From: Alphaproteobacteria bacterium
Lineage (GTDB): Bacteria; Pseudomonadota; Alphaproteobacteria; Micropepsales; Micropepsaceae
Direction: 5' to 3'
Length of the DNA stretch: 64,000 bases
NCBI GenBank assembly: GCA_016783965.1
Contig: JADHVO010000004.1
Span: 400,086-464,085, forward strand
This document shows positions 16,277 through 28,024 of the stretch, piece after piece. Position numbers and translations under genes: made by a program. A model generated the notes under the pieces. It was not told where the DNA came from. It ran no database searches and was given only the letters and a program-made list of their open reading frames with translations. The first letter of the stretch is position 1; every line of letters starts with the position of its first letter.

Positions 16277-19200
16277 ATGCAGGACCTGCCGGAGAGACAG
16301 GGGCTTTATGACCCCCGCAACGAGCATGACTCGTGCGGTGTGGGCTTTGTCGCGAATATCAAGGGCGAAAAATCCAATGAAATCATCGCCCAAGGCCTCC
16401 AGCTCCTCATAAACCTCGACCACCGGGGCGCGGTCGGTGCCGACCCGCTGGTGGGCGATGGCGCTGGCTGCCTGATCCAGATTCCGGACGCATTGCTACG
16501 CGACTGGGCAACCAAGGCCGGCTTGAATCTGCCGCAGCCCGGCCACTACGCGGTGGCCATGTGCTTCCTGCCGCCCGAGCCCAAGGCGCGCGACATCATC
16601 GTCAAGCAGTTCGAGCGTTTCATAAAGAACGAGGGCCAGAAGCTGATCGGCTGGCGCGACGTGCCCACCGATGCGACGGGCCTCGGCAAGACCGTGCTCG
16701 ACCAGATGCCGCTGATCCGCCAGGCGATCGTGGCGCACGGCCCCGACGTGAAGGACCAGGACACTTTCGAACGCAAGCTGCTCGCCATCCGCAAGCAGAC
16801 GCAGAACCCCCTCCAAACGCTCGCGAAGAAGCACAAGCTTCCGTCGATCGCACAATTCTACATGCCGTCGTTCTCCACGCGCACCGTGGTCTACAAGGGC
16901 CTTCTGCTCGCGCCGGATGTTGGCCGCTTCTATCTCGACCTCAAGAACCCGCTGACGAAGTCGGCGATCGCACTGGTGCATCAGCGTTTCTCGACCAACA
17001 CCTTCCCGTCCTGGAAGCTGGCGCACCCCTACCGTTTCATTGCGCACAACGGCGAGATCAATACGGTACGCGGCAATGTCAACTGGATGAACGCGCGCCG
17101 CCGCACCATGGAGTCCGACCTGCTCGGAGCGGACCTGGACAAGATGTGGCCGCTCATTCCGCATGGCCAGTCCGACACCGCAAGCCTCGACAATGCGCTC
17201 GAATTGCTGATCGCTGGCGGCTACTCCATCGCTCACGCGGTGATGATGCTGATTCCGGAAGCCTGGGCTGGCAACCAGCAGATGGATGAGCGCCGCCGCG
17301 CCTTCTACGAATACCACGCCGCTTTGATCGAGCCGTGGGACGGCCCGGCGTCTATCGCCTTCACGGACGGCCGCCAGATCGGCGCGACGCTTGATCGTAA
17401 CGGCTTGCGCCCTGCGCGCTTCATCGTCACCGACGACGACATCTGCATCCTCGCCTCGGAGTCGGGCGTGCTGCCGGTCCCCGACGAGAAGATCGTGCGC
17501 AAATGGCGCCTCCAGCCGGGTAAGATGCTGCTCATCGATCTCGAAGAAGGCCGCATCATCGAGGACGAGGAGATCAAGCGCACGCTGGCCGACGCCAAGC
17601 CCTATGACGACTGGCTGAGGAAGACCCAGTTCAAACTCGAAGAACTCGACATCGCGGAAGAGGTTGCGGCTCCCGCCAACGATCCCGCCTCGCTGCTCGA
17701 TCGGCAACAGGCCTTCGGCTACACGCAGGAGGACATCCAGTTCTTCCTGGAGCCGATGTCTCAATTCGCCGACGATCCGGTCGGCTCGATGGGGACCGAC
17801 ACGCCGCTCGCCGTGCTTAGCAAGAAACCGAAGCTGCTCTATCATTACTTCAAGCAGAACTTCGCGCAGGTGACCAATCCGCCGATCGATCCGATCCGCG
17901 AAGAACTGGTCATGTCGCTGGTTTCGATGATCGGCCCGCGCCCGAACCTCTACGGCCGTCAGGCCGGCGTGCATAAGCGCCTCGAGGTCAGCCAGCCGAT
18001 CCTCACCAACGCCGATCTCGAAAAGATCCGCAGCATCGAAACGCTGCTAGACGGGGCCTTTCACACGGCGACGCTCGACGCGACGTGGGACGCCAGCGAA
18101 GGCGCGGCGGGCCTGGAGCGCGCGGTGGAACGCATCTGCAACGAAGCCGTCAACGCGGTCTTGTTGGACTCAAACATCCTGATTCTATCCGACCGCGCCG
18201 TGTCGCAGGACCGCATTGCCGTCCCCGCTCTGCTGGCGACCGCCGCGGTGCACCATCATCTGGTGCGGCTTGGCCTACGCATGCAGACCGGTCTGGTGAT
18301 CGAAACCGGCGAAGCGCGTGAGGTGCATCACTTCTGCGCCCTCGCCGGTTACGGCGCGGAAGCGATCAACCCGTATCTCGCGTTCGAAACGCTCGAACAG
18401 ATCCGCGTCCAGCGCGGCCTCACCCTCAAGCCATACGAGGTCCAAAAGAACTACATCAAGGCGATCGGCAAGGGCCTGCTGAAGGTGATGTCCAAAATGG
18501 GCATCTCGACGTATCAGTCCTACTGCGGCGCTCAAATCTTCGATGCGGTCGGTCTCTCATCGAAGTTCGTCGAGAAGTATTTCACCGGCACCGCAACCAC
18601 CATCGAAGGCATCGGCATCAAGGAGATTGCGGAGGAGTGCGTCAGGCGGCACCGCGATGCTTACGGCGACAACCCGATCTATCGCCACGCACTAGACGCC
18701 GGCGGCGACTACGCCTTCCGCATCCGCGGCGAAGACCACGCTTGGACACCGGAGTCGGTGTCGAAGCTCCAGCATGCGGTCCGCGGCAACCTGCCCGGCG
18801 AATACCAGGCTTTCGCACGCTCCATCAACGAACAGAACGAGCGGCTGCTCACCATCCGCGGCCTGATGCAGTTCAAGTTCGTCGACAAGCCGATTCCGCT
18901 GGACGAGGTCGAAAGCGCGGCGGAGATCGTCAAGCGATTCTCCACCGGAGCCATGAGCTTCGGCTCCATCAGCCGCGAGGCGCACACCACGCTCGCCATC
19001 GCGATGAACCGGATCGGCGGTCGCTCCAACACAGGTGAGGGCGGCGAGGAGCCGGACCGCTTCGTGCCGCTGCCCAACGGCGACTCCATGCGGTCGAAGA
19101 TCAAGCAGGTTGCATCCGGCCGCTTCGGCGTCACAACCGAATATCTCGTCAACGCCGACGACATCCAGATCAAGATGGCCCAGGGCGCCAAGCCCGGCGA

Positions 19201-20914
19201 AGGCGGCCAGCTTCCGGGCCACAAGGTCGACAAGAACATTGCCAAGGTGCGTCACGCGACCCCCGGCGTCGGCCTGATTTCGCCGCCGCCGCACCACGAC
19301 ATCTATTCGATCGAGGACCTCGCCCAGCTCATCCGCGACCTCAAGATGGTCAATGAACGGGCGCGCATCTCCGTGAAGCTGGTCTCTGAGGTCGGTGTCG
19401 GCACCGTTGCCGCCGGCGTCGCCAAGTGCCGCGCCGATCACGTGACGATCTCCGGCTACGAAGGCGGCACGGGTGCCTCGCCGCTCACCTCGCTGACGCA
19501 CGCGGGCAGCCCGTGGGAAATCGGCCTCTCCGAAACCCAGCAGACCCTGGTGCTGAATGGCTTGCGCGGCCGCATCGCGGTGCAGGTTGACGGCGGTATC
19601 CGCACCGGGCGTGACGTCGCCATCGGCGCGCTGCTCGGCGCCGACGAGTTCGGATTCGCCACCGCGCCGCTGATTGCCGCCGGCTGCATCATGATGCGCA
19701 AGTGCCATCTGAACACCTGCCCGGTGGGCGTCGCAACCCAGGACCCGGTGCTGCGCAAGCGCTTCACCGGTCAGCCCGAGCACGTGATCAACTACTTCTT
19801 CTTCGTCGCCGAAGAACTGCGGGAGATCATGGCCAAGCTCGGCTTCCGCACCCTGGCCGAGATGACCGGCCGCGCCGACAGGCTCGACATGATCGGCGCC
19901 ATCAACCACTGGAAAGCGAAGGGTGTCGATCTCGCGCGGCTGCTCTATCAGCCGCCGCACAAGGATGGCGTGAACATCCGCCACTGCGAGAAGCAGAACC
20001 ACAACCTGCACACCGCACTGGACAACGACCTGATCAAGGCGGCGCAGCCGGCAATCCTCTCGGGCCAGCCGGTGCGCATCGATCGTGCGATCCGCAACGT
20101 CGATCGCACCGTCGGCGCCATGCTGTCGGGCCAGATCGCGCGCCATCACGGTCACGCCGGCCTTCCGGAAGACACGATCCAGATCCGCTTTACCGGCAAT
20201 GCGGGCCAGAGCTTCGGCGCCTTCGCCGCGCGCGGCGTTAGCCTTGAACTCACCGGCGATGCCAACGATTATGTCGGCAAGGGGCTCTCAGGCGGCCGTG
20301 TCGTCGTGCGCCAGCCCAAGCCCGCCACGCGCGAGCCGACCGAGAACATCATCGTCGGCAATACCGTTCTCTACGGCGCCATCGCGGGCGAAGCCTATTT
20401 CGAAGGCGTCGCGGGCGAGCGCTTCGCAGTGCGCAACTCGGGCGCCGTCGCGGTGGTCGAAGGCACCGGCGATCACGGCTGCGAATACATGACCGGCGGC
20501 GTCGTCGCCGTGCTCGGCAAGACCGGCCGCAACTTCGCTGCCGGCATGTCAGGCGGCATCGCGTACGTCTACGATATCGAAGGCAAGTTCGAAGAACGCT
20601 GCAACAAGGCGATGGTCGCCCTGGAGCGCATCGCTCCGGCGCATGGCGGCGATGAACCCGATGCGCCACGACAGCGTTCGATCAGCTCTTACGACTCCGG
20701 CATGGGCGATCCGCTCCGCTTCGATGCCGAACGTCTGCGTATCCTGATCGAGCGTCACCATCTCCACACAGGCAGCGCCCGTGCGAAGGAAATTCTCGAC
20801 AACTGGGACGTCGCACTGCCCCGCTTCGTCAAGGTAATGCCGACCGACTACGCCAAGGCGCTGGCTGATCTCAAACGCGAGCGCGGCGGCCTCAAATCGG
20901 TGGCGGCGGAATAG
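16277..20914 (+). CDS. gltB: Glutamate synthase (NADPH) large subunit
   Basis: 1545 residues, full length. The N-terminal class II glutaminase begins after a short propeptide; the catalytic Cys is residue 20 in HDSCGVGF. A central domain is followed by the FMN/TIM-barrel synthase domain, with [13 protein letters not shown] and [20 protein letters not shown]. The Cys cluster [15 protein letters not shown] binds the [3Fe-4S] centre. The C-terminal GXGXG beta-helix carries the repeats GGRVVV and AGMSGG. It makes glutamate from 2-oxoglutarate and glutamine together with GltD, encoded five bases downstream. Confidence 0.98.
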   Translation: MQDLPERQGLYDPRNEHDSCGVGFVANIKGEKSNEIIAQGLQLLINLDHRGAVGADPLVGDGAGCLIQIPDALLRDWATKAGLNLPQPGHYAVAMCFLPPEPKARDIIVKQFERFIKNEGQKLIGWRDVPTDATGLGKTVLDQMPLIRQAIVAHGPDVKDQDTFERKLLAIRKQTQNPLQTLAKKHKLPSIAQFYMPSFSTRTVVYKGLLLAPDVGRFYLDLKNPLTKSAIALVHQRFSTNTFPSWKLAHPYRFIAHNGEINTVRGNVNWMNARRRTMESDLLGADLDKMWPLIPHGQSDTASLDNALELLIAGGYSIAHAVMMLIPEAWAGNQQMDERRRAFYEYHAALIEPWDGPASIAFTDGRQIGATLDRNGLRPARFIVTDDDICILASESGVLPVPDEKIVRKWRLQPGKMLLIDLEEGRIIEDEEIKRTLADAKPYDDWLRKTQFKLEELDIAEEVAAPANDPASLLDRQQAFGYTQEDIQFFLEPMSQFADDPVGSMGTDTPLAVLSKKPKLLYHYFKQNFAQVTNPPIDPIREELVMSLVSMIGPRPNLYGRQAGVHKRLEVSQPILTNADLEKIRSIETLLDGAFHTATLDATWDASEGAAGLERAVERICNEAVNAVLLDSNILILSDRAVSQDRIAVPALLATAAVHHHLVRLGLRMQTGLVIETGEAREVHHFCALAGYGAEAINPYLAFETLEQIRVQRGLTLKPYEVQKNYIKAIGKGLLKVMSKMGISTYQSYCGAQIFDAVGLSSKFVEKYFTGTATTIEGIGIKEIAEECVRRHRDAYGDNPIYRHALDAGGDYAFRIRGEDHAWTPESVSKLQHAVRGNLPGEYQAFARSINEQNERLLTIRGLMQFKFVDKPIPLDEVESAAEIVKRFSTGAMSFGSISREAHTTLAIAMNRIGGRSNTGEGGEEPDRFVPLPNGDSMRSKIKQVASGRFGVTTEYLVNADDIQIKMAQGAKPGEGGQLPGHKVDKNIAKVRHATPGVGLISPPPHHDIYSIEDLAQLIRDLKMVNERARISVKLVSEVGVGTVAAGVAKCRADHVTISGYEGGTGASPLTSLTHAGSPWEIGLSETQQTLVLNGLRGRIAVQVDGGIRTGRDVAIGALLGADEFGFATAPLIAAGCIMMRKCHLNTCPVGVATQDPVLRKRFTGQPEHVINYFFFVAEELREIMAKLGFRTLAEMTGRADRLDMIGAINHWKAKGVDLARLLYQPPHKDGVNIRHCEKQNHNLHTALDNDLIKAAQPAILSGQPVRIDRAIRNVDRTVGAMLSGQIARHHGHAGLPEDTIQIRFTGNAGQSFGAFAARGVSLELTGDANDYVGKGLSGGRVVVRQPKPATREPTENIIVGNTVLYGAIAGEAYFEGVAGERFAVRNSGAVAVVEGTGDHGCEYMTGGVVAVLGKTGRNFAAGMSGGIAYVYDIEGKFEERCNKAMVALERIAPAHGGDEPDAPRQRSISSYDSGMGDPLRFDAERLRILIERHHLHTGSARAKEILDNWDVALPRFVKVMPTDYAKALADLKRERGGLKSVAAE

Positions 20915-20919
20915 CAACC

Positions 20920-22371
20920 ATGGCGAACCCCACCGGATTCCTCACCGTCGAACGGCGCGACCGCGGCTATGAAGACGCCGAGACGCGCACGCATAACTAC
21001 CGCGAATTCGTCCACCCGCTGCCTTACACCGAGGTGCAGCGGCAAGCCTCGCGCTGCATGGATTGCGGTATCCCGTATTGTCACAACGGCTGCCCGGTCA
21101 ACAACCTGATTCCGGACTTCAACAATCTCGTCCACCGCGAGAGCTGGCGCGGTGCGCTGGAGACGCTGCACTCCACCAACAACTTCCCGGAGTTCACGGG
21201 CCGCGTCTGTCCGGCGCCATGCGAGGCGTCGTGCACGCTGAACCTCCAGGACAATCCGGTCACCATCAAGACCATCGAGTGCCAGATCGTCGACCGCGGC
21301 TGGGAAGAGGGCTGGATCCAGCCGCAGGTCGCGAAGAAGAAGACGGGCAAGAACGTCGCGGTGGTCGGGTCCGGCCCCTCGGGCCTCGCCGCCGCGCAAC
21401 AACTCGCGCGCGCCGGCCATCGCGTTACGGTGTTCGAGAAGAACGACCGTATCGGCGGCTTGCTTCGTTACGGTATCCCCGACTTCAAGATGGAAAAACA
21501 TCTGATCGACCGCCGCATGCGCCAGATGGAAGCCGAGGGCGTCACCTTCCAGCCCGGCGTCGAGGTTGGCGCCGCCATGCCGGTGTCGATGGTGCTCGCC
21601 GACTACGATGCGGTGGTTATGTCCGGCGGCGCGGAGCTGCCGCGCGACCTCGACATTGAAGGCCGCACGCTCGACGGTATCCATTTCGCGATGGATTTCC
21701 TCACCCAGCAGAACAGGCGCGTTGCCGGTGACCCGGAATCCAAGGCAGCGCCGCGAGGTACGATCAGCGCAAAGGGCCTCGACGTCGTAGTGATCGGCGG
21801 CGGCGACACCGGTTCGGATTGCATCGGCACCTCGAACCGCCACGGCGCCAAAACCGTGACGCAGCTTGAGATCATGCCGAAGCCGCCGGCGCACGAGAAC
21901 AAATCGCTCACCTGGCCCGATTGGCCGCTCAAACTCCGCACCTCGTCGAGTCATGAAGAGGGCGCCGAGCGCGACTTCTCGGTCGTCACGAAGCGCGCGA
22001 TCGGCGAGAACGGCAAGGTCGAAGCGCTGGAATGCGTCCGCGTTGAATGGGTGAACGGCGCCGGTGGCCGCATGGAAATGCGCGAGGTCGAAGGCAGCAT
22101 GTTCTATCTCAAAGCCGATCTTGTGCTTCTCGCCATGGGGTTCCTCTCAGCGCGCCACAACGGTCTCGTCGCGCAGTCCGGCGCAGCGGTCGATCCACGC
22201 GGGAACGTCAAGGCGAACGTCATCGACTACAAGACGACGGTTCCGAAGGTGTATTCCTGTGGCGACATGCGCCGTGGCCAGTCGCTGGTGGTCTGGGCGA
22301 TCCGCGAAGGCCGCCAGTGCGCCCGTGCCGTTGACGAATTCTTGATGGGTTCGTCCGAGTTACCGCGCTAG
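20920..22371 (+). CDS. gltD: Glutamate synthase (NADPH) small subunit
   Basis: 483 residues. The N-terminal ferredoxin-like part has two Cys clusters: [20 protein letters not shown] and [12 protein letters not shown]. The FAD-binding motif [20 protein letters not shown] follows near residue 148, and the NADPH-binding motif [13 protein letters not shown] near residue 290. The C-terminal [18 protein letters not shown] is the usual end. It feeds electrons from NADPH to GltB. The gap to gltB is five bases, so they form one operon. Confidence 0.97.
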   Translation: MANPTGFLTVERRDRGYEDAETRTHNYREFVHPLPYTEVQRQASRCMDCGIPYCHNGCPVNNLIPDFNNLVHRESWRGALETLHSTNNFPEFTGRVCPAPCEASCTLNLQDNPVTIKTIECQIVDRGWEEGWIQPQVAKKKTGKNVAVVGSGPSGLAAAQQLARAGHRVTVFEKNDRIGGLLRYGIPDFKMEKHLIDRRMRQMEAEGVTFQPGVEVGAAMPVSMVLADYDAVVMSGGAELPRDLDIEGRTLDGIHFAMDFLTQQNRRVAGDPESKAAPRGTISAKGLDVVVIGGGDTGSDCIGTSNRHGAKTVTQLEIMPKPPAHENKSLTWPDWPLKLRTSSSHEEGAERDFSVVTKRAIGENGKVEALECVRVEWVNGAGGRMEMREVEGSMFYLKADLVLLAMGFLSARHNGLVAQSGAAVDPRGNVKANVIDYKTTVPKVYSCGDMRRGQSLVVWAIREGRQCARAVDEFLMGSSELPR

Positions 22372-22497
22372 CGATCACATCTTCGCCCCATTGTGACGCT
22401 CTATTTGCGTTGCCGGGCTTGACCCCTGGGCCTTGGCCCGGACAATCACCCGCTTGTACGGTTCAGGTTCAATTCTGCGAACTCTCAGGAACAATTC

Positions 22498-25338
22498 ATG
22501 AGATTTCTTGCGCGCTGGCTGTCCGCCGCGTCCGTTCTCCTTTGCCTTGCCATCATCGCTCCCGCGAACGCGGCGAAGCCGTCGCAACCCTGGCCGCAGG
22601 CCGCCAGCGATCTGCCCGCCGATCCATCCGTCGTGTTCGGCACGCTGCCCAACGGCATGCGCTACGCGATCAGGCACAATGCCACGCCAAAGGGCGGTCT
22701 CTCGGTTCGCTTCCGTATCGACGCCGGCTCGCTGATGGAGCACGAGGACGAGCAGGGCATCGCTCACATGCTGGAACACATGGCGTTCCGCGGCTCGCAG
22801 CACGTTGCCGACGGTGACACCGTCAAGCTGCTGCAGAGCCTTGGCCTCACCTTCGGCGCAGACACCAACGCCTTCACCGCCGCAACGCAGACTGTCTATT
22901 CATTCGACATGCCAAAGAGCGATGCGGCGTCCGTCGATACCGCGCTCATGCTGATGCGCGAGATCGCAAGCAACCTGAACATCAGCAAGGACGCCTTGGA
23001 CACCGAGCGCAACGTGGTGCTGGCAGAACTCCGCCTGCGTGACGTCCCGATCACCCATCTGCGCACCGACGATTATGTCTATCTCTACGGCGACCGCGCC
23101 GCGCATGCGCTGACACCGATCGGTCTAGAGAAGGTCGTCGCCAACGCCACGCCCAAGCTCGTGCGCGGCTTCTATGAGGCCTGGTACCGCCCCGAACGCG
23201 CCACCTTGCTCATCGTCGGCGACATCGACCCGAAGGCTATGGAAGCCAAGATCAAGGCCAAGTTCTCCGACTGGAAGGCCCGCGCAGCTGCGCATCCGGC
23301 TCCCGTTTACACTCTGCCGACCGCGACGCCGAAGCGGGTCCGCCTTTTCAGCGAAGCCGGCGCGCAGACTTACATCATCTTTAGCTGGCCCACGCCCTTT
23401 GACAAAACGCCTGATACTGTCACGCGCGAAACCCGCGATGTGCTGCGTTTCGTCGCCCTGGGTGTCCTGAACCAGCGGCTCAGCCAGCTTGCGCACGCGC
23501 CGACGCCACAATTCATCGCCGCGTCTGCGAGCCACACCCCGACTGACAGCATCGCCGACGTCACCGAACTGGTGGTGAATTACCGAACAGGGCAGGGATC
23601 GGATGGCCTGAAGACGGTTGATCATGCGTGGCGCGAAGCTGTGCAGAACGGCGTGACGCAGGATGAGGTGAACCAGGTCGTCGCGCAGTACCGCACCTTC
23701 TTCGAAAACACGAACGCCGCTGCCGACACCACGCCCTCGTCGCAGGTGATCGGCAACCTGCTGCGTTCGGTGGACGAAAAGACGGTCTTCACCTCGCCGC
23801 AGAACGACCTCGAACTCTACAACAAGGTCGTCGCGCACCTGACAGCGGACCAAGTGAATGCCGCTCTGCGCGAGCTGTTCAAGGGCGACCCGAAGATATT
23901 CATCAGCAGCGCGAGCCCGCTTCCGGGCGGCGAAGAGGCCGTAACTGCCGCGCTGGCCGATGAGCGCAAGGTCCCGATCGGCGAGAGCACGGCCGCTGCC
24001 GCGCCACCCTGGCCCTACACGAATTTCGGCAAGCCGGGCAAAGTCGCGTCACAGCGGATGGTCGACGACCTTGGCGTCACCTATGTAAAGTTCGAGAACG
24101 GCGTGACGCTCACCATCAAGCCGACCCAGCTTCGCGTCGGCCAAATCCTCATGAATGTGCGCGTCTGCTGCGGCCGCGTCGGCCTGCCGCGCGATCACGT
24201 CGCGCCGGTCTGGGCGCTTTCGGGTTCATTCATCCAGGGAGGCCTCGGCAAATATACCGTCGACGACCTTCAGCGGTACATGTCGGACAAGTCGTGGGGT
24301 GCCACGCTCTCTGCCGGCGATGACGAGTTCACGCTGAACGGGCAGGCCCGCGCCTCTGACCTCGATGCGGAACTTCAGGTCCTTGCTGCCTACGTCACCG
24401 ACCCGGCGTGGCGGCCGCAGGCGTTCGATCAGGCGCGCACCTATTATTCGGGCAGCTATGTGGAGATGGAGTCTGCGCCGTCCAACCTGCTCAGCCGCGA
24501 GTTCTACAGCCTGACGCATGACAAGGACGCGCGCTGGCGCACGGCCACCTTGTCGGAGATCAACACGGCCTCGCTCGACGACGAGAAGGCTGTGCTCGCC
24601 CCCACGTTGGCGAAAGGCCCTCTCGACATCACCGTGGTCGGCGACGTGACGGTCGATCAGGCGATCCGGTCAGTCGCCGCCACCTTTGGTGCGCTGCCAT
24701 CCCGTCCCCTTGCCGCCAGGCCACACGACGGCGATGAGCACTTCCCCGGTCCCACGCCGCAGCCGGTGGTCCTCTATCACCATGGCGCTGCGAACCAGGC
24801 CGTCGCGGCGATCGCATTCCCAACCCAGGGCTTCATGCCCGACATGAAGCTTCAGCGCACCCTGCGCGTGATGGCGGAGATATTTTCCCAGCGCCTGCTG
24901 GATGAGTTGCGCACGAAGGAGGGCATCACATACACCCCTGGCGCCTCCAGCTTCTCATCGGTGGTGTCGCCGGATTACGGCTTCGTCTATGCTCTGGCGC
25001 AGGTTCCGCCCGACAAGCTGACCAACTTCTACGCGGCGGTGCGCACGGTGGCGGAGGACCTGGCGAAGACAACGGTCACGCCGGATGAGCTTGACCGCGC
25101 CCGCGGTCCCCGTGTCGAGGACATCCAGCGCCAGCAGCAGACAAACGAATACTGGCTGACGCTGCTGTCCGGTTCGCAGCAGGACCCCCGCCTGCTCGAT
25201 GTGATCCGCAGCACGATCCCCGATCTCAAGGCGGTCACGCCTGATGACATCCAGGCCGCAGCGCGTGACTGGCTGAAGAGTGACAAGGCGTTTCGCCTGG
25301 TCATCATTCCGGCCGGAACGACACCGCCGCAGCTCTGA
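22498..25338 (+). CDS. Secreted M16 family zinc peptidase (two-domain)
   Basis: 946 residues. A signal peptide (about 1-24, ending ANAA) precedes the N-terminal M16 domain with the inverted zinc motif HMLEH (His90, Glu93, His94); a downstream Glu ligand is in DTERNVVLAELRLRD. Two inactive M16C-type regions and a second M16-like half with LLDELRTKEGITYTPGAS follow, typical of pitrilysin-like and PqqL-type enzymes. It is probably periplasmic and degrades peptides. It is a single gene between gltD and the acyl-CoA dehydrogenases. Confidence 0.92.
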   Translation: MRFLARWLSAASVLLCLAIIAPANAAKPSQPWPQAASDLPADPSVVFGTLPNGMRYAIRHNATPKGGLSVRFRIDAGSLMEHEDEQGIAHMLEHMAFRGSQHVADGDTVKLLQSLGLTFGADTNAFTAATQTVYSFDMPKSDAASVDTALMLMREIASNLNISKDALDTERNVVLAELRLRDVPITHLRTDDYVYLYGDRAAHALTPIGLEKVVANATPKLVRGFYEAWYRPERATLLIVGDIDPKAMEAKIKAKFSDWKARAAAHPAPVYTLPTATPKRVRLFSEAGAQTYIIFSWPTPFDKTPDTVTRETRDVLRFVALGVLNQRLSQLAHAPTPQFIAASASHTPTDSIADVTELVVNYRTGQGSDGLKTVDHAWREAVQNGVTQDEVNQVVAQYRTFFENTNAAADTTPSSQVIGNLLRSVDEKTVFTSPQNDLELYNKVVAHLTADQVNAALRELFKGDPKIFISSASPLPGGEEAVTAALADERKVPIGESTAAAAPPWPYTNFGKPGKVASQRMVDDLGVTYVKFENGVTLTIKPTQLRVGQILMNVRVCCGRVGLPRDHVAPVWALSGSFIQGGLGKYTVDDLQRYMSDKSWGATLSAGDDEFTLNGQARASDLDAELQVLAAYVTDPAWRPQAFDQARTYYSGSYVEMESAPSNLLSREFYSLTHDKDARWRTATLSEINTASLDDEKAVLAPTLAKGPLDITVVGDVTVDQAIRSVAATFGALPSRPLAARPHDGDEHFPGPTPQPVVLYHHGAANQAVAAIAFPTQGFMPDMKLQRTLRVMAEIFSQRLLDELRTKEGITYTPGASSFSSVVSPDYGFVYALAQVPPDKLTNFYAAVRTVAEDLAKTTVTPDELDRARGPRVEDIQRQQQTNEYWLTLLSGSQQDPRLLDVIRSTIPDLKAVTPDDIQAAARDWLKSDKAFRLVIIPAGTTPPQL

Positions 25339-25501
25339 CATTCCAGCACGCCGCGGTTATCGCTGCGGCATCATGGACTTGGGGCCGAGGCGCGACGAAG
25401 CGGCCTAATTTCGACGAAGCGGTATGCCGGCCGTTGCGCGCCCGGTATACGCCACTACAATTAAATGTCTGCCGGGCCCCAGAACCCGGATGGTGAGGAT
25501 T

Positions 25502-26716
25502 ATGAGCGATCTCGAGGCTTTCCGGACTGAGACCCGCGCCTGGCTGGAGGCGAACTGCCCGCCCTCCATGCGCGGCGGCGCTGACATTGCCGTCACCGAT
25601 GACGACGACAACTCGATCTGGGGTGGCCGCAAGGCGCAATTCAAGAACCCGGAACAGAAGCTCTGGCTCGACCGCATGGGCGCCAAGGGCTGGACGGCCC
25701 CGACCTGGCCGAAAGAGTACGGCGGTGGCGGCCTGTCGAACGCCGAAGCCCGCGTGCTGCAGCAGGAGCTTGGCCGCATCAAGGCGCGGCCCGCGCTGAT
25801 GTCTTTTGGCCTCTGGATGCTGGGCCCGGTGCTGCTCGAATACGCCACTGAAGAGCAGAAGAAGCGCTTTCTGCCGCAGATCGTGAAAGGTGAAATCCGC
25901 TGGTGCCAGGGCTACTCCGAGCCGGGCGCCGGCTCCGACCTCGCCGGCCTGCGCACCCAGGCGGTCGACAAGGGCGACCACTACCTGATCAACGGATCGA
26001 AGATCTGGACGTCGTACGCCGACCGCGCCGACTGGATCTTCTGTCTCGTGCGTACCGACAACACCAAGAAGCATGAGGGCATCTCCTTCATGCTGTTCGA
26101 CATGACGTCGCCGGGTGTCGAGGCGCGCCCGATCAATCTGATAAACGGCCAGTCGCCGTTCTGCGAGACCTTCTTCACCGACGTGAAGGTGCCGAAGGCA
26201 CAGCTCGTCGGTAAACTCAATGGTGGCTGGGATATTGCGAAGCGCCTTCTGCAGTACGAGCGCCAGAACATCTCGTCCGGCGGTTTCGGCGGCGGTGGCG
26301 GACAGGGTTACGATCTCGAACACGCTGCGCTCGACTATGTCGGCAAGAGCAATGCCGGCAAGATTGCAGACGCTGACCTGCGCCAGCGCATTACCACCCA
26401 CAAGATGGAAGCGCGCGCCTTTGCGATGACTGTGCGGCGCATCGAAGAAGAATCGAAGGCCAGCAAGGGTCCGTCTCCCGCGGTGTCGATCATCAAATAC
26501 GCCGCCGCCAAGACCAACCAGGAACGCACCGAGCTGATGGTCGAAGTCCTCGGCACGCAGGGGCTGGGCTGGGAAGGCGACACCTACAAACCTGGCGAGA
26601 TCGCCGCTATGCGCGGCATGCTGCGCGCCAAGGGCAACTCGATCGAGGGCGGCACGTCCGAGGTCAACCTGAATGTCATCTCCAAGCGCGTGCTGGGGCT
26701 GAACGACGCAAAATGA
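25502..26716 (+). CDS. Acyl-CoA dehydrogenase 1 (type A)
   Basis: 404 residues from ATG 25502, with GTGAGGAT upstream as ribosome-binding site. The N-terminal helical domain, the FAD-binding motif CQGYSEPGAGSDLAGLRTQA and the central strand FCETFFTDVKVP mark the FadE-like family. At the site where short- and medium-chain enzymes carry the YEG glutamate, this protein reads IEGGTSEVN, so the base is probably the Glu in LLQYERQN, as in isovaleryl- or long-chain-type enzymes (inference). It resembles the third gene of the cluster most closely. Confidence 0.92.
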   Translation: MSDLEAFRTETRAWLEANCPPSMRGGADIAVTDDDDNSIWGGRKAQFKNPEQKLWLDRMGAKGWTAPTWPKEYGGGGLSNAEARVLQQELGRIKARPALMSFGLWMLGPVLLEYATEEQKKRFLPQIVKGEIRWCQGYSEPGAGSDLAGLRTQAVDKGDHYLINGSKIWTSYADRADWIFCLVRTDNTKKHEGISFMLFDMTSPGVEARPINLINGQSPFCETFFTDVKVPKAQLVGKLNGGWDIAKRLLQYERQNISSGGFGGGGGQGYDLEHAALDYVGKSNAGKIADADLRQRITTHKMEARAFAMTVRRIEEESKASKGPSPAVSIIKYAAAKTNQERTELMVEVLGTQGLGWEGDTYKPGEIAAMRGMLRAKGNSIEGGTSEVNLNVISKRVLGLNDAK

Positions 26717-26724
26717 CAAAAAGA

Positions 26725-26790
26725 GCGAATAGCGAATTGCGAGTAGCGAGTAGGGGTCTCCCCACTCGCCATTCGCTATTCGCTACTCGC
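26725..26790. repeat. Inverted array of 7-base units (GCGARTA)
   Basis: Four tandem units GCGAATA-GCGAATT-GCGAGTA-GCGAGTA followed by a short G/C loop and then the complementary series built on TTCGCTA and CTCGCCA. The two arms can form a long imperfect hairpin between the first and second acyl-CoA dehydrogenase genes. Similar GCGAATAGCGAGTAG strings occur between genes in other Alphaproteobacteria (from memory). Confidence 0.8.
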
Positions 26791-26812
26791 CGGGAAACCG
26801 GGAGGAACATGC

Positions 26813-28021
26813 ATGGGTGCGCCGCAAGCAGATAGCCAACTCGAGTCATTCCGTGCCGAAGCGCGAAGCTGGATCGACGCGAACTTTCCCAAGTCGCTCA
26901 AGGGCCGGGACGCCATGTCCTTCATGGAAGGCTTCGGTTCCAGGGAACCCGACTTCCTGAAATGGAAGGAAGCGATGGGCGAGAAGGGCTGGGGCATCGC
27001 CACCTGGCCGAAGCCGTGGGGCGGTGGCCTCTCCAAGGCGCAAGGCCGCGTGCTGTTGCAGGAACTGGCGCGCGCCGGCGCCTTCAACCCGATCGGCGGG
27101 ATGGGCGTCGCGATGTTCGGCCCGACACTCTTGGAATACGGCAGCGAAGAGCAGAAGAAGCAGCACATGCCGGGCATCCGCACCGGCACCGTGCGCTGGT
27201 GCCAGGGCTACAGCGAGCCTGGCGCCGGCTCCGACCTTGCCAGCCTGCGCACGCAGGCCGTCGACAGGGGCGACCACTTCCTTGTCAACGGCCAGAAGAT
27301 CTGGACCTCCGGCGCGCAATACGCGGACTGGTGCTTCTGCCTCGTCCGCACCGACAACACCAAGAAGCATGAGGGCATCAGCTTCCTGCTGATCGACATG
27401 CGCACCCCGGGCGTCGAGACGCGCCCGATCAAGCTCATTAGCGGCAACTCGCCCTTCTGCGAGACCTTCTTCACCGACGTGAAGGTGCCGAAGAACCAGC
27501 TCATGGGCCCGCTCAACGGCGGCTGGACCGTCGGCAAGCGCCTGCTCCAGTTCGAGCGTGACGGCCAGGGCGGCGCCGGCGGCCGCGGCGCCTCCTTCCG
27601 CGGCGCGGATGCGCGCACGGTGGACGAGATCGCCAAGAAGTACATCGGCAGCGATGCGCACGGGCAGATCGCCGACCACGACCTGCGCACCCGCGTTGCC
27701 GATCACATGATGGACGCTGCCGCGATGCGCCTCACCGTCCAGCGCATGCAGGATGAAGCCAGGAGCAACCAAGGGCCGTCCGCCGTCACCTCGATCATGA
27801 AGAACGCCAACGTGAAGGTCGCGCAGACGCGCGCCGAACTGATGGTCGAGATCATGGGCTTCCAGGGCCTCGGCTGGGAAGGCGAGAGCTATTCTGCCGA
27901 CGAAATCAACGCCACGCGCAACCTGCTCTCGGGCAAGGCGATGTCGATCTACGGCGGCTCGAACGAGATCCAGTCCAACATCATCGCCAAGCGCATCCTT
28001 GGCCTGCTCGACCACCAGTAA
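26813..28021 (+). CDS. Acyl-CoA dehydrogenase 2 (type B)
   Basis: 402 residues; GGGAGG lies upstream of ATG 26813. It shares with its neighbours CQGYSEPGAGSDLASLRTQA and CETFFTDVKVPKNQLMGPLN, and it has IYGGSNEIQSNIIAKRILGL at the C-terminus, where Gly replaces the YEG glutamate. A Gly-rich insert (GQGGAGGRGASFRGADART) follows LLQFERD, whose Glu is the likely base. It pairs with gene 4 as type B, while genes 1 and 3 are type A, so heteromers are conceivable. Confidence 0.92.
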   Translation: MGAPQADSQLESFRAEARSWIDANFPKSLKGRDAMSFMEGFGSREPDFLKWKEAMGEKGWGIATWPKPWGGGLSKAQGRVLLQELARAGAFNPIGGMGVAMFGPTLLEYGSEEQKKQHMPGIRTGTVRWCQGYSEPGAGSDLASLRTQAVDRGDHFLVNGQKIWTSGAQYADWCFCLVRTDNTKKHEGISFLLIDMRTPGVETRPIKLISGNSPFCETFFTDVKVPKNQLMGPLNGGWTVGKRLLQFERDGQGGAGGRGASFRGADARTVDEIAKKYIGSDAHGQIADHDLRTRVADHMMDAAAMRLTVQRMQDEARSNQGPSAVTSIMKNANVKVAQTRAELMVEIMGFQGLGWEGESYSADEINATRNLLSGKAMSIYGGSNEIQSNIIAKRILGLLDHQ

Positions 28022-28024
28022 GCC

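Noticed and set aside
22410..22445. Possible terminator after gltD
   Set aside because: CCGGGC and GCCCGG are separated by a long loop that offers competing pairings, and no T run follows.
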